DNA from: Leucobacter allii
GTDB lineage: Bacteria; Actinomycetota; Actinomycetes; Actinomycetales; Microbacteriaceae
Assembly: GCF_022919155.1 (NCBI RefSeq)
Contig: NZ_CP095045.1
Span: 2,728,001 to 2,792,000 of the forward strand
DNA: 64,000 bases
Reading direction: 5' to 3'
The notes below the pieces were generated by a model. That model had not been told where the DNA came from. It made no database searches and saw nothing but the letters and a program-made list of their open reading frames with translations. A program made the position numbers and the translations under genes. Position 1 is the stretch's first letter, and each line of letters starts with the position of its first letter. Shown here piece by piece: positions 1-8,482 of this stretch.

Positions 1-288
1 GAACAGCACGAAGACGGCGAAGAGCGCGAAGGTCGAGAAGACCCGCTCGAACTTGCCCTCGAAGTCGCCGATGAACAGCAGCGAGATCGAGGCGACGGTG
101 AGCCCCGCCAACAGGATGATGCTGACCTTGAGGAAGGTCGAGAGCCGTCGCGGATGCGCGGCCGGCTGCTGCGGCGCGACCGCTCCCGCGTCGTACGGCG
201 GCGCGGCAGCGGTCTGCGAGGGCGCCTGCGGGAGGGCCCCGGGATCGCTGGGCGCTGCGGGGGCTGCGTTCGGATTCGGATCGCTCAT
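1..288 (-). CDS. hypothetical membrane protein, C-terminus beyond window
   Basis: Only the first 96 codons are present; the gene runs off the left edge. It starts with ATG at 288. The first ~45 residues are rich in Pro, Ala and Gln and probably disordered in the cytoplasm. They are followed by a hydrophobic segment ([20 protein letters not shown]), a short charged stretch with Gly, Asp, Glu and Lys, and the start of a second hydrophobic segment ([10 protein letters not shown]). This suggests an integral membrane protein with at least two helices. It is divergent from purL. I do not recognise a family and assign no function. Confidence 0.6.
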   Translation of the reverse strand, partial: MSDPNPNAAPAAPSDPGALPQAPSQTAAAPPYDAGAVAPQQPAAHPRRLSTFLKVSIILLAGLTVASISLLFIGDFEGKFERVFSTFALFAVFVLF

Positions 289-412
289 GCTCACAGTGTT
301 CCGTGTTCCGCCGAGAATCTCCACCATGCCGCCGCGCGCGTCGTCGGCGACGGGCGGGCGATGCGGCCCGGCGGGCCCCTCGAGCACGGCCGGATCCCGC
401 GCTCCGAGCGCG

Positions 413-418
413 TAGACT
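413..418 (+). promoter_or_regulatory. putative purL -10 box (TAGACT)
   Basis: TAGACT is a common -10 form in high-GC actinobacteria. It lies in the divergent gap upstream of purL and would give a leader of about 60 nt. No good -35 box is visible. The leader contains a possible 7-codon ORF (ATG at 468, stop at 489-491) overlapping the purL start; it may be fortuitous. Confidence 0.4.
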
Positions 419-483
419 GGACCGCGACCGTCCGGCGCGCCCAGCCGCCGATCCAGACACCCATCTCATGGAGCACATCGAGC

Positions 484-2814
484 GTGACTGACACCGCCGC
501 CCCCACTCACGGCCCCCGCCCGGATACCGTCGCCGATGCGATGGCCACGCCCGAGAAGGAGCAGCCCTACGCCGCCCTCGGTCTGAAGCCCGACGAGTAC
601 GAGCGGATCCGCGAGATCCTCGGCCGCCGCCCCACCTCGGGCGAGCTCGCGATGTACTCCGTCATGTGGTCGGAGCACTGCTCCTATAAGTCCTCGAAGA
701 TCTACCTGCGCAAGTTCGGGCAGAAGGTCAACGACAAGATGCGGGAGCGCCTCCTCGTCGGCATGGGCGAGAACGCCGGCGTCATCGACATCGGCGAGGG
801 CTGGGCCGTCACCTTCAAGGTGGAGAGCCACAACCACCCCTCCTACATCGAGCCGTTCCAGGGCGCCGCGACCGGCGTGGGCGGCATCATCCGCGACATC
901 ATCTCGATGGGCGCCCGCCCCGTCGCCGTCATGGACCAGCTCCGCTTCGGCGCGATCGACGACCCCGACACGGCGCGCGTCGTGCACGGCGTCGTCTCCG
1001 GCATCTCCTCCTACGCGAACTGCCTGGGCCTGCCGAACCTCGGCGGCGAGACCGTGTTCGACGGGGTCTACCAGCAGAATCCGCTCGTCAACGCGCTCGG
1101 CGTCGGCGTGCTCCGCCACGAGGACCTGCACCTGGCGAACGCCTCGGGGACCGGGAACAAGGTCGTGCTCTTCGGGGCGCGCACGGGCGGCGACGGGATC
1201 GGCGGCGCCTCGATCCTCGCCTCCGACAGCTTCAGCGAGGGCGGGCCGACGAAGCGCCCCGCGGTGCAGGTGGGCGATCCCTTCGCCGAGAAGGTCCTCA
1301 TCGAGTGCTGCCTCGAGCTCTTCCGCGGCGAGCTCGTCGAGGGCATCCAGGATCTCGGCGCTGCCGGCATCTCCTGCGCCACCTCGGAGCTCGCGGCGAA
1401 CGGCGACGGCGGCATGTTCATCGAGCTCGACAGCGTGCTGCTGCGCGATCCCTCGCTCACCGCCGAGGAGATCCTCATGTCGGAGAGCCAGGAGCGCATG
1501 ATGGCGGTCGTGCACCCCGACAAGCTCGATGCCTTCCTCGCCGTGACGGAGAAGTGGGACGTCGAGACGAGCGTGCTCGGCGAGGTCACGGACACCGGCC
1601 GCCTGATCATCAACTGGCGCGGCGAGGAGATCGTCAACGTCGATCCCTCCACGGTCGCCGTCGACGGCCCCGTCTACGAGCGTCCGGTCGCCTACCCCGC
1701 CTGGATCGACGCGCTGCAGGCCGACTCGGTGAACGCCGCCGGCCTCGCGCGCGACGCCTCGGGCGAGGCGCTCCGCGCGCAGATGGTCGCGGTCGCCGCC
1801 TCGCCGAACCAGGCCGACGTCTCCTGGGTGACGAACCAGTACGACACCTACGTGCTCGGCAACACGGCGCTCTCCTTCCCCGACGGCGCCGGCATGATCC
1901 GCGTGGACGAGGAGTCCGGGCTCGGCGTCGCGATCTCGACCGACGCGAACGGCCGCTACTGCCAGCTCGACCCCTACGTCGGCTCGCAGCTCGCGCTCGC
2001 CGAGGCGTACCGCAACGTGGCCGCCTCCGGCGCCGTGCCGACCGCGGTCACGGACTGCCTGAACTTCGGCAGCCCCGAGAACCCCGAGGTGATGTGGCAG
2101 TTCTCGCAGACCGTCGACGGGCTCTCGGACGCCTGCCTCGCCCTCGAGGTGCCCGTGACGGGCGGCAACGTCTCGCTGTACAACCAGACCGGCGATACGC
2201 CGATCCACCCGACCCCCGTCGTCGGCGTGCTCGGCATCATCGACGACGTCGCCCGGCGCATCCCGTCCGGCTGGCAGGATCAGGGCGAGCACCTGTACCT
2301 CCTCGGCGTTACGCGCGACGAGCTCGACGGCTCCGCCTGGGCCGAGACCGTGCACGCCCACCTCGGCGGGCGCCCGCCCGCCGCCGACCTCGGCGCCGAG
2401 CGCCGGCTCGCCGAGCTGCTGCAGGCGGCCGCCCAGGGCGGGCTGCTCTCGGGCGCCGTCGACCTCTCCGAGGGCGGGCTCGCGCAGGCGCTCACCGACG
2501 GCGCGCTGCGCTTCGGCGTGGGCGCCAGGGTCTGGATCGACGAGATCGTCTCCCGCGACGGCGTCGACGCGACCGCGGCGCTGTTCTCGGAGACGCAGGC
2601 GCGCGTGCTCGTGGCCGTGCCGCACGAGGAAGACGTCAAGTTCCGCGGACTGTGCTCGGGGCGCGACTACCCCGTGCTGAAGATCGGCGTCACCGATGGC
2701 GTCGGCGCGGACGCGACGATCGAGGTGCAGGATCGCTTCACCCTGCCGCTCTCCGAGCTCGCCGCCGCCGCCCGCGCGACGCTCCCGGAGCGCTTCGGCG
2801 CCGTCATCGGCTGA
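484..2814 (+). CDS. purL: phosphoribosylformylglycinamidine synthase subunit PurL
   Basis: The ATP-dependent synthetase subunit of FGAM synthase in de novo purine synthesis, working with PurS and PurQ (not in the window). 776 residues is the size of the short PurL class that needs PurS/PurQ. The family signature around E114-S-H-N-H118, followed by a Pro- and Gly-rich stretch ([16 protein letters not shown]), and [16 protein letters not shown] near residue 60 are clear. I chose GTG at 484, giving a typical N-terminus ([10 protein letters not shown]); the frame is open further upstream, but that stretch does not resemble PurL and begins inside the divergent gene. Cytosolic housekeeping enzyme. 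It stands alone here, convergent with the siderophore operon. Confidence 0.96.
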   Translation: MTDTAAPTHGPRPDTVADAMATPEKEQPYAALGLKPDEYERIREILGRRPTSGELAMYSVMWSEHCSYKSSKIYLRKFGQKVNDKMRERLLVGMGENAGVIDIGEGWAVTFKVESHNHPSYIEPFQGAATGVGGIIRDIISMGARPVAVMDQLRFGAIDDPDTARVVHGVVSGISSYANCLGLPNLGGETVFDGVYQQNPLVNALGVGVLRHEDLHLANASGTGNKVVLFGARTGGDGIGGASILASDSFSEGGPTKRPAVQVGDPFAEKVLIECCLELFRGELVEGIQDLGAAGISCATSELAANGDGGMFIELDSVLLRDPSLTAEEILMSESQERMMAVVHPDKLDAFLAVTEKWDVETSVLGEVTDTGRLIINWRGEEIVNVDPSTVAVDGPVYERPVAYPAWIDALQADSVNAAGLARDASGEALRAQMVAVAASPNQADVSWVTNQYDTYVLGNTALSFPDGAGMIRVDEESGLGVAISTDANGRYCQLDPYVGSQLALAEAYRNVAASGAVPTAVTDCLNFGSPENPEVMWQFSQTVDGLSDACLALEVPVTGGNVSLYNQTGDTPIHPTPVVGVLGIIDDVARRIPSGWQDQGEHLYLLGVTRDELDGSAWAETVHAHLGGRPPAADLGAERRLAELLQAAAQGGLLSGAVDLSEGGLAQALTDGALRFGVGARVWIDEIVSRDGVDATAALFSETQARVLVAVPHEEDVKFRGLCSGRDYPVLKIGVTDGVGADATIEVQDRFTLPLSELAAAARATLPERFGAVIG

Positions 2815-2833
2815 ACCGGGCCCCGGGAACCCT

Positions 2834-2872
2834 CCCGCACCCCGCGCGGCGCCTCGCAGCTCGGGGTGCGGG
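2834..2872. terminator. hairpin terminator between convergent purL and siderophore operon
   Basis: Arms CCCGCACCCCG (2834-2844) and CGGGGTGCGGG (2862-2872) pair perfectly over 11 bp with a 17-nt loop. The hairpin lies 20 nt after the purL stop and upstream of the opposing stop at 2954, so it can serve both strands. There is no U-tract. Confidence 0.55.
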
Positions 2873-2953
2873 CGCCCCGGGGCTGGCGTCGCGGTGCGGG
2901 CGTCCCGGGGCGAGCGCCGCCGCACCGGAGCGCGCGCTCGGCGCAGCCGGCGA

Positions 2954-3946
2954 TCAGCCCCGCATGGCCACGCCGCGGCGCCAGTAGCCCATGAAGGCGA
3001 CCCGCGAGCGGTCGATGCCGAGGGTCTTCACGAGATGCCGCCGGAGCGTCGTCACGACGCCGCTCTCGCCGGCGATCCAGAAGTACCCGCCCGCGTGCGG
3101 CGCGGAGGCCGCCGCGATCTCCTCGCCCGAGCCGGAGTACTGCGGGGTCTCCCAGAGGAGCTGCGCCGGATCGGCCGCGTCGGACACTGCGGCGGCCGAC
3201 GCCGTCGGTTCGGCCTCGCCGTCCCCCGTGCTCGCGCCGAGCGCCGCGGAGATCGCGGGGAGGAGGGCCGAGCCGTGCGGGGCCGCACCGCGCACCAGCC
3301 AGTGCACCGCGACCCCCGCCGGGGCGGAGATCGGCAGCCGATCGGCCGCCTCGGGGACCTCGATGTAGGCCGCGCCGCGCAGGGTCTCCGCGGCGTCCTC
3401 GAGGATCCGGGCGATCGCGGGGGCCGCCGTCTCGTCGCCCGCGAGGAGCACCTCGTCGGCCGATCCCGGATCCCACTCGACGCCGCCCCCGTCGCTGCGG
3501 CCGCGGCGCGGTCCGATGAGGATCAGCTCGTCCCCGACCGCCGCGCGATCGGCCCAGCGGGAGGCCGGGCCGGTGAGGCCCGGTTCCAGGTGCAGCACGA
3601 AGTCCACGACGACCTCGGTACCGCCGCCCGCCGCCCGCAGCTCCCGGATCGAGTAGGTGCGCATCGAACCGCGTTCGGCCTCCGGCACCTCGAGCCAGGC
3701 CCGATACCAGTCGTGCCCGGCTCCGGAGAGCTCGGGCAGCACCCCCGAGTCCGGCGGGAACACGAGTTTGATGCGCTGGTCGAAGGTCGCCCCGGGCGTG
3801 CCGAAGTCCGCGAGCCCGGGCCCCGCGAAGGTGATCCGGGCGAAGCTCGGGGAGACGCGCTCGACGGCGGAGACGCCCGCGCGGACGAGGTGGAACGGCG
3901 GGAGCGCGGTCCGCTCCCGAGGGGTGCTCTGCGTTTCACGCGACAT
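2954..3946 (-). CDS. siderophore-interacting protein (FAD-dependent ferric-siderophore reductase)
   Basis: 330 residues of the SIP/ViuB family of cytosolic NAD(P)H:flavin reductases that release iron from imported ferric siderophores. The N-terminal beta-barrel carries the flavin motif RTYSIRE (near residue 96); the C-terminal half has LLAGDETAAPAI, AGESG and the terminal GYWRRG typical of the family. An Ala/Ser-rich insert (ASTGDGEAEPTASAAA) in the second domain is longer than usual and is probably a surface loop. ATG at 3946 follows a GGGAGG ribosome site and overlaps the upstream ATPase gene by 11 nt, so it is the last gene of the iron-uptake operon. Confidence 0.9.
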   Translation of the reverse strand: MSRETQSTPRERTALPPFHLVRAGVSAVERVSPSFARITFAGPGLADFGTPGATFDQRIKLVFPPDSGVLPELSGAGHDWYRAWLEVPEAERGSMRTYSIRELRAAGGGTEVVVDFVLHLEPGLTGPASRWADRAAVGDELILIGPRRGRSDGGGVEWDPGSADEVLLAGDETAAPAIARILEDAAETLRGAAYIEVPEAADRLPISAPAGVAVHWLVRGAAPHGSALLPAISAALGASTGDGEAEPTASAAAVSDAADPAQLLWETPQYSGSGEEIAAASAPHAGGYFWIAGESGVVTTLRRHLVKTLGIDRSRVAFMGYWRRGVAMRG

Positions 3947-4736
3947 GGTGCCTCCCGATCGGCATGACGATGGGCGATCCCGAGACCGGGTCGGGGATCA
4001 CCCGGCTCTCGAGTCCGAAGACCTCTCGTACGGTCTCCTCGGTCACGACCTCGGCGGGCGTCCCGCTGCAGTGCACGGCGCCGTCGCGGATCGCGACGAG
4101 CTCGTCCGAGTAGCGCGCGGCGAGGTTGAGGTCGTGGAGCACCATCACGATGGTCGTGCCGCGCTCGCGGTTCACGTCCGTCAGGAGGTCGAGCACCTCC
4201 ACCTGGTGGGCGACATCGAGGTAGGTCGTCGGCTCGTCCAGCAGCAGGATGTCGGTCTCCTGCGCGAGCGCCATCGCGATCCAGACGCGCTGCCGCTGCC
4301 CCCCCGACAGCTCGTCGACCGTGCGATCGGCGAGCTCCGCGATCCCCGTCGACTCGAGCGCCTCGGCGACCACCGCGTAGTCGCGCGGACTCCAGCGGGC
4401 GAGGGCGCGCTGATGCGGATGCCTGCCGCGCCCGACGAGGTCGGCGACGGCGATGCCCTCCGGTGCCGTCGGGCTCTGCGGGAGGAGCCCGAGCGTGCGC
4501 GCCAGCTGCTTCGACGGGATGCCGTGGAGGGTCTGCCCGTCGAGGACGGCGCGGCCGCCCTGCGGGCGGAGGAGGCGGGACAGGGCGCGCAGCAGCGTCG
4601 ACTTGCCGCAGCCGTTCGCGCCGACGATCGAGGTCACGCGCCCGGGCGCGATCCGCAGATCGAGCCCGTCGACGATCGGCCGATCGCCGTAGGCGAGGGT
4701 GAGGCGCTCTGCGGCGAGCGCATGGGTGACGGTCAC
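3936..4736 (-). CDS. iron-siderophore ABC transporter ATP-binding protein (FecE/FepC type)
   Basis: 266-residue cytoplasmic ATPase powering ferric-siderophore import. Walker A GANGCGKST, the signature LSGGQRQRVW and Walker B ILLLDEPTTYLD are intact, and the spacing matches the FecE/FhuC branch. The start is GTG at 4736; its bases overlap the TGA of the upstream permease (GTGA, 4 nt), which argues for translational coupling. The frame stays open upstream, but that part is out-of-frame permease sequence. It probably pairs with the two FecCD permeases and the lipoprotein encoded upstream. Confidence 0.93.
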   Translation of the reverse strand: MTVTHALAAERLTLAYGDRPIVDGLDLRIAPGRVTSIVGANGCGKSTLLRALSRLLRPQGGRAVLDGQTLHGIPSKQLARTLGLLPQSPTAPEGIAVADLVGRGRHPHQRALARWSPRDYAVVAEALESTGIAELADRTVDELSGGQRQRVWIAMALAQETDILLLDEPTTYLDVAHQVEVLDLLTDVNRERGTTIVMVLHDLNLAARYSDELVAIRDGAVHCSGTPAEVVTEETVREVFGLESRVIPDPVSGSPIVMPIGRHHVA

Positions 4737-5773
4737 AGGGAGCCTCCGGAGCGGTTGAGCCTGACGAGCAGGAGGATGAGGTACGGAGCGCCGAGGACGC
4801 CGGTGACGACGCCCACGGGATAGCGGTGCTCGAAGGCGTTCTGGCCGACGAAGTCGGCCACGAGCACGAGCAGGGCGCCCACGAGGCCCGCCGGCAGGAG
4901 CGGCGCCGCGCCCGACCCCACGATCCGAGCGGCGATCGGCCCGGACATGAACGCGATGAACGCGATCGGACCGCTCGCGGCCGTCGCGAAGGCGAGCAGC
5001 GCGACGGCCGCGAGGATGAGCAGGATCCGCGTCCCGCGCACGCGGAGCCCGAGGGCGACGGCGGAGTCGTCGCCGAGGCGCAGCACGCCGAGCGCCCGGC
5101 CGTTGCCGAGCAGCACCGGCACGAGCACGGCGAACGCGCAGGCGAGCGGCAGGATCGAGCTCCAGCTCGCCGAGTTCAGGCTCCCCGTGAGCCACTGCAT
5201 CGCGGTCTGCACGTCCCAGGCCGCGGCGCGGGAGAGGACGTAGGAGACGACGGCGTCGAGCATCGCCGCCACGCCCACCCCGATGAGGATGAGCCGGGCG
5301 CCGGCGAAGCCGCCGCGGTAGGCGAGCAGGGTGATCGTCGCCGCGGTGACGAGGGCCGCACCGAGGGCGAGCAGGGAGATACCGCCCGCGTCGAGACCGA
5401 GCACGACGATGCCGACGACGGCGGCGGCGCTCGCGCCGGAACTGATCCCGATGATGTCGGGAGAGGCGAGGGGGTTGCGGAGCATCGTCTGGAAGGTGAC
5501 GCCCGCGATGCCGAACGCGAAGCCCGCGAGCAGCCCGAGCGTCGCGCGCGGCAGACGCAGCTCGCCGACGGTGAACGCCGCGCCGGGGACGTCGCGGCCG
5601 AGCAGCACGCCGAGCACGTCGCCCGGCGCGACGATCGGGTCGCCGAGGACGAGCGACGCGGCGAAGGCCGCGACGATGAGCGCCGCGAGCACGATCGTGG
5701 CGCGCCGGCGGCCGCGCGCGCGGTCCCGTCGCCCCGCAGCGAGCGCGGCGACGCGCGTCGTCGTGGCGGTCAC
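4733..5773 (-). CDS. iron-siderophore ABC transporter permease (FecCD family)
   Basis: 346-residue integral membrane subunit of the siderophore importer. Repeated hydrophobic helices run through the chain, with the FecCD-family signatures LRLPRATLGLLAGFAFGIAG and RNPLASPDIIGISSGAS. The start is GTG at 5773, overlapping the previous stop by 4 nt. The first ~25 residues are Arg-rich and cytosolic. It would dimerise with the other permease (5770-6957); two different permeases in one operon is the usual arrangement for catecholate or hydroxamate siderophore systems in actinobacteria. Confidence 0.92.
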   Translation of the reverse strand: MTATTTRVAALAAGRRDRARGRRRATIVLAALIVAAFAASLVLGDPIVAPGDVLGVLLGRDVPGAAFTVGELRLPRATLGLLAGFAFGIAGVTFQTMLRNPLASPDIIGISSGASAAAVVGIVVLGLDAGGISLLALGAALVTAATITLLAYRGGFAGARLILIGVGVAAMLDAVVSYVLSRAAAWDVQTAMQWLTGSLNSASWSSILPLACAFAVLVPVLLGNGRALGVLRLGDDSAVALGLRVRGTRILLILAAVALLAFATAASGPIAFIAFMSGPIAARIVGSGAAPLLPAGLVGALLVLVADFVGQNAFEHRYPVGVVTGVLGAPYLILLLVRLNRSGGSL

Positions 5774-6957
5774 AGCGCGCGCACCCTCTGCCGGCGCACG
5801 ATCCAGATGAACACGGGCGCGCCGAGCACGGCCGTGATGATCCCGACGTCGATCTCCTCCGGCCGCGCGACGATCCTCCCGAGGACGTCCGCCGCGGTGA
5901 GGAGGGCCGCGCCCGCGATGGCCGAGGCGGGCAGGAGCCAGCGATGGTCGGGGCCGACGAGCAGGCGGCAGGCGTGCGGCACGACGAGCCCCACGAAGCC
6001 GATGGGCCCCGCCGCGGCCGTCGCGGCGCCGCAGAGGACCACCGCGCCGAGGCCCGCGAGCAGCCGCGTCCGCACGACGCGCTCGCCGAGCCCCGTGGCG
6101 AGTTCGTCGCCGAGCGCCAGCGAGTTCATGCCGCGGGCGACGATGAGGCACACGAGCGCGCCGAGCAGCAGGACCGGGGCGACGGTCGCGATCCGGTCCC
6201 AGCTCGCCCCGCCGACGCCGCCGATCTGCCAGAACTGGAAATCCCGGACGATGTCGACACGGGGCAGCAGCACCGCGCTCACGAGGGAGACGCACGCGGC
6301 GCCCGTCGCGGCGCCCGCGAGGGTGAGCTTCAGCGGGGTCGCCCCGCCCCGCCCGAGCGATCCGACGGTGTAGACGAAGACCGCGACTGCGGCCGAGCCG
6401 AGCACGGCGACGCCCATCGTGGAGTAGGGATTCGCGAGGCCGAACCCGGCGATCCCGATGACCACCGCGAGCGAGGCGCCGCCCGAGACGCCCATGATGC
6501 CCGGCTCCGCGAGCGGATTGCGCGTGACCGCCTGCATGGCCGTGCCGGAGAGGGCGAGCGCCGCCCCGATGATCATGGCGAGCACGGTGCGCGGGATGCG
6601 CTTGGCGACCGCGGCCTGCGCCGTGCCCTGCGCGTCGCCCCCGAGCGCGGCGACGATGTCCTCGAGCGACACCGCACGAGTGCCGAACGCCACGGAGACG
6701 AGGCCGAGCAGCAGGAGCACCACGACGCCGGCTCCGAGCCACGCGATGCGCGCGGCCGTCGAACGCCGCAGGCGAGCGGCTGCTCGTCCGGGCGCGGGTG
6801 CGACTCCGGGCGGCGGCGCGGATGCCCCCTCGGGCCCGGCTCCGGCCTCGCGGCGCGCCCTCGGCCCGGGTCCGGTCCCCGCCTCGGGTCTCGGTTCGGC
6901 CGTCGAATCCGATCCGGGGATCGCGGCGCGCGCGGCCGCTGCGGGTGCGGTCCTCAA
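5770..6957 (-). CDS. iron-siderophore ABC transporter permease (FecCD family)
   Basis: 395-residue permease partner with the FecCD motifs RIPRTVLAMIIGAALALSG and RNPLAEPGIMGVSGGAS. It carries an unusual ~70-residue Pro/Ala/Gly-rich N-terminus before the first helix. The start I favour is TTG at 6957, which overlaps the TGA of the lipoprotein gene by 4 nt (TTGA), the same coupling seen at the GTG starts of the next two genes. A later start would remove the low-complexity tail but lose the coupling, so the tail is likely but not certain. Confidence 0.88.
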   Translation of the reverse strand: MRTAPAAAARAAIPGSDSTAEPRPEAGTGPGPRARREAGAGPEGASAPPPGVAPAPGRAAARLRRSTAARIAWLGAGVVVLLLLGLVSVAFGTRAVSLEDIVAALGGDAQGTAQAAVAKRIPRTVLAMIIGAALALSGTAMQAVTRNPLAEPGIMGVSGGASLAVVIGIAGFGLANPYSTMGVAVLGSAAVAVFVYTVGSLGRGGATPLKLTLAGAATGAACVSLVSAVLLPRVDIVRDFQFWQIGGVGGASWDRIATVAPVLLLGALVCLIVARGMNSLALGDELATGLGERVVRTRLLAGLGAVVLCGAATAAAGPIGFVGLVVPHACRLLVGPDHRWLLPASAIAGAALLTAADVLGRIVARPEEIDVGIITAVLGAPVFIWIVRRQRVRAL

Positions 6958-7997
6958 GAGGCGGGGGTCACCGCTCCGGCGAGCAGTGCGAAGTAGTCGT
7001 CGACGCCCCAGGCGATCGACAGCGGGGTGGGGTTGGCGGAGGCGGCGAGCGGGGAATCGTCCTCGAGGATCGCGATGCGGCCCTCGGCGATCGCCGGGAT
7101 CTGCGAGAGGAGCGGATCGGCCTGGAGCTGCTCGATCGTGTCGCCGTCGGGGTCTCCGTAGGTCACGAACACGTCGACATCGGCGAAGCGGTCGGCCTCC
7201 TCGGCGGAGACCTGGACGTAGAACTGGTCGCTGCCCTCGGACTCCTCGGCGACGATCTGCGGCGTGGGGAGGCCGATGCCCTCGAGGAAGCCGGGGCGCG
7301 TGTCGAGACTCGTGTAGAAGCCGATCTGGCTGAAGTCGGAGGGGTCGATGAACGCGAACATGAACTTCCGGTCCTCGAGCTCGGGATGAGCCTGGAGCGC
7401 GGAGTCGACCTCCCCGTGGAGCTCATCGATGAGATCCTCGCCCTGCCGCTCGAGTCCGAGGGCCGTCGCGTCCATCCGGATCATGTCCTCGTAAGAGGTT
7501 CCCCAGGCGACATCGGGGTACGCGACGACCGGAGCGATCTTCGAGAGCGTGTCGTACTCCTCCTGCGTGAGCCCGGAGTAGGCCGCCAGGATCACATCGG
7601 GGTGCGTCTCGTTGACCGCGGCGAAGTCGATGCCGTCGGTCTCGTCGAAGAGCACCGGGGTCTCGGCGTCGAGATCCTCGAGCTTCTCCTCCACCCAGGG
7701 CAGCACGCCGTCGCCGTCGTCATCCCCCCAGGTCGCCTTGCTCATGCCGACCGGTACGACGCCGAGCGCGAGCGGGACCTCGTGGTTCGCCCAGGCGACC
7801 GTGGCGACGCGCTCCGGCGCCTCCTCGATGGTCGTGGAGCCGTAGGCGTGCTCGATGGTGATCGGGAATCCCGTCGCCCCCTCGATCGGCGTGCCGCCGG
7901 GGGCCGCCTCCTCCCCCGAGGCCGAGGCCGAGCAGGCCGCGAGCGGGAGGGCGACGGCCGCGAGGGCCGCGAGTCCGAGAAGGCGTGAGACGCGCAC
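6954..7997 (-). CDS. iron-siderophore substrate-binding lipoprotein
   Basis: 347-residue periplasmic-binding-type lipoprotein, first gene of the iron-uptake operon. The signal peptide has a lipobox LAAC with Cys22 as the predicted lipidated residue. The mature part has the class III binding-protein fold features: VATVAWANHEVPLALGV near the N-terminus, a helical backbone hinge, and HPDVILAAYSGLTQEEYDTL. The start is GTG at 7997 with AAAGGA 6 nt upstream. The likely ligand is a ferric siderophore, judged from its permease, ATPase and reductase neighbours; the exact siderophore cannot be read from the sequence. Confidence 0.92.
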   Translation of the reverse strand: MRVSRLLGLAALAAVALPLAACSASASGEEAAPGGTPIEGATGFPITIEHAYGSTTIEEAPERVATVAWANHEVPLALGVVPVGMSKATWGDDDGDGVLPWVEEKLEDLDAETPVLFDETDGIDFAAVNETHPDVILAAYSGLTQEEYDTLSKIAPVVAYPDVAWGTSYEDMIRMDATALGLERQGEDLIDELHGEVDSALQAHPELEDRKFMFAFIDPSDFSQIGFYTSLDTRPGFLEGIGLPTPQIVAEESEGSDQFYVQVSAEEADRFADVDVFVTYGDPDGDTIEQLQADPLLSQIPAIAEGRIAILEDDSPLAASANPTPLSIAWGVDDYFALLAGAVTPAS

Positions 7998-8032
7998 GAG
8001 TATCCTTTCGACGGAACACCCGGGCGGGCGTT

Positions 8033-8081
8033 CATCAGATGATCGCTCGAAAGCCTACCCTCACATACATCTGATGTACAA
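8033..8081 (-). promoter_or_regulatory. siderophore operon promoter with DtxR/IdeR-like box and paired CATCNGATG sites
   Basis: On the minus strand: -35 TTGTAC (8081-8076), an 18-nt spacer and -10 TAGGCT (8057-8052). The stretch TGAGGGTAGGCT (8063-8052) over the -10 box matches the conserved half of a DtxR/IdeR iron box; the other half is poor. Two near-palindromes of the form CATC-N-GATG flank it at 8068-8076 and 8033-8041, centred 35 bp apart. Confidence 0.5.
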
Positions 8082-8137
8082 ATATTCGACGCCGTCCGGG
8101 TTCAGGGCGCGGCGGGGCTCGGGCCGGGTCCGGTGAC

Positions 8138-8220
8138 GCAGGTCGGGGCGGGCCGGGCCGGATCGGGGTGAGGCAGGTCGGGGCCGGGTCTCGGCCGGAT
8201 CCGGTGGCGCAGGTCGGGGC
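8138..8220. repeat. GC-rich imperfect tandem repeat, ~35-nt period
   Basis: The 12-mer GCAGGTCGGGGC recurs at 8138, 8173 and 8209, embedded in related GC-rich sequence. It lies in the 485-nt gap between the siderophore lipoprotein gene and the tmk 3' end; the gap also holds the siderophore promoter and a 48-nt hairpin. No gene is visible here. Confidence 0.5.
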
Positions 8221-8306
8221 GGAGCTCCGGCCGGGTCGGCCGGATCGGGGCCGGGCAGGGATGGAGTCCTGGCGCTGGGCCGACCGCCTGCGCGTCGGCG
8301 AGCGGC

Positions 8307-8354
8307 GCGGCTTCGGTGAGGCCGAATCCACGCATTCGGGCTCACCGAAGCCGC
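8307..8354. repeat. 48-nt inverted repeat, copy 1 (GCGGCTTCGGTGAG family)
   Basis: 21-bp arms (8307-8327 and 8334-8354) with one mismatch and a 6-nt loop. The outer 14 bp of each arm, GCGGCTTCGGTGAG and its complement, are identical to those of the element at 59041-59088, which has the same total length. It sits about 130 nt past the tmk stop and could act as a terminator. Confidence 0.7.
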
Positions 8355-8482
8355 ATCCCCGACCGACGAAACACGGTCGGGGCCGGAGCCCCGTCTCGGC
8401 GCCGGTCGGCGCCGGGCCCCGGCCGGATCGGCGTCGCGACCGCGCCCCGGCACCGGACCGCAATCCGCGCCGAGGCTCCCCC

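Noticed and set aside
466..2925. Long open frames opposite purL and opposite or alongside many other genes (often over 300 codons)
   Set aside because: They are antisense or out-of-frame shadows typical of ~70 % G+C DNA: Arg-, Ala- and His-rich, no family motifs, no ribosome sites, and complementary to strongly recognisable genes.
8307..8354. The 48-nt palindrome as the end of an insertion sequence or MITE
   Set aside because: No transposase, no target-site duplication and no paired terminal repeat nearby; a free-standing hairpin family or terminator fits better.
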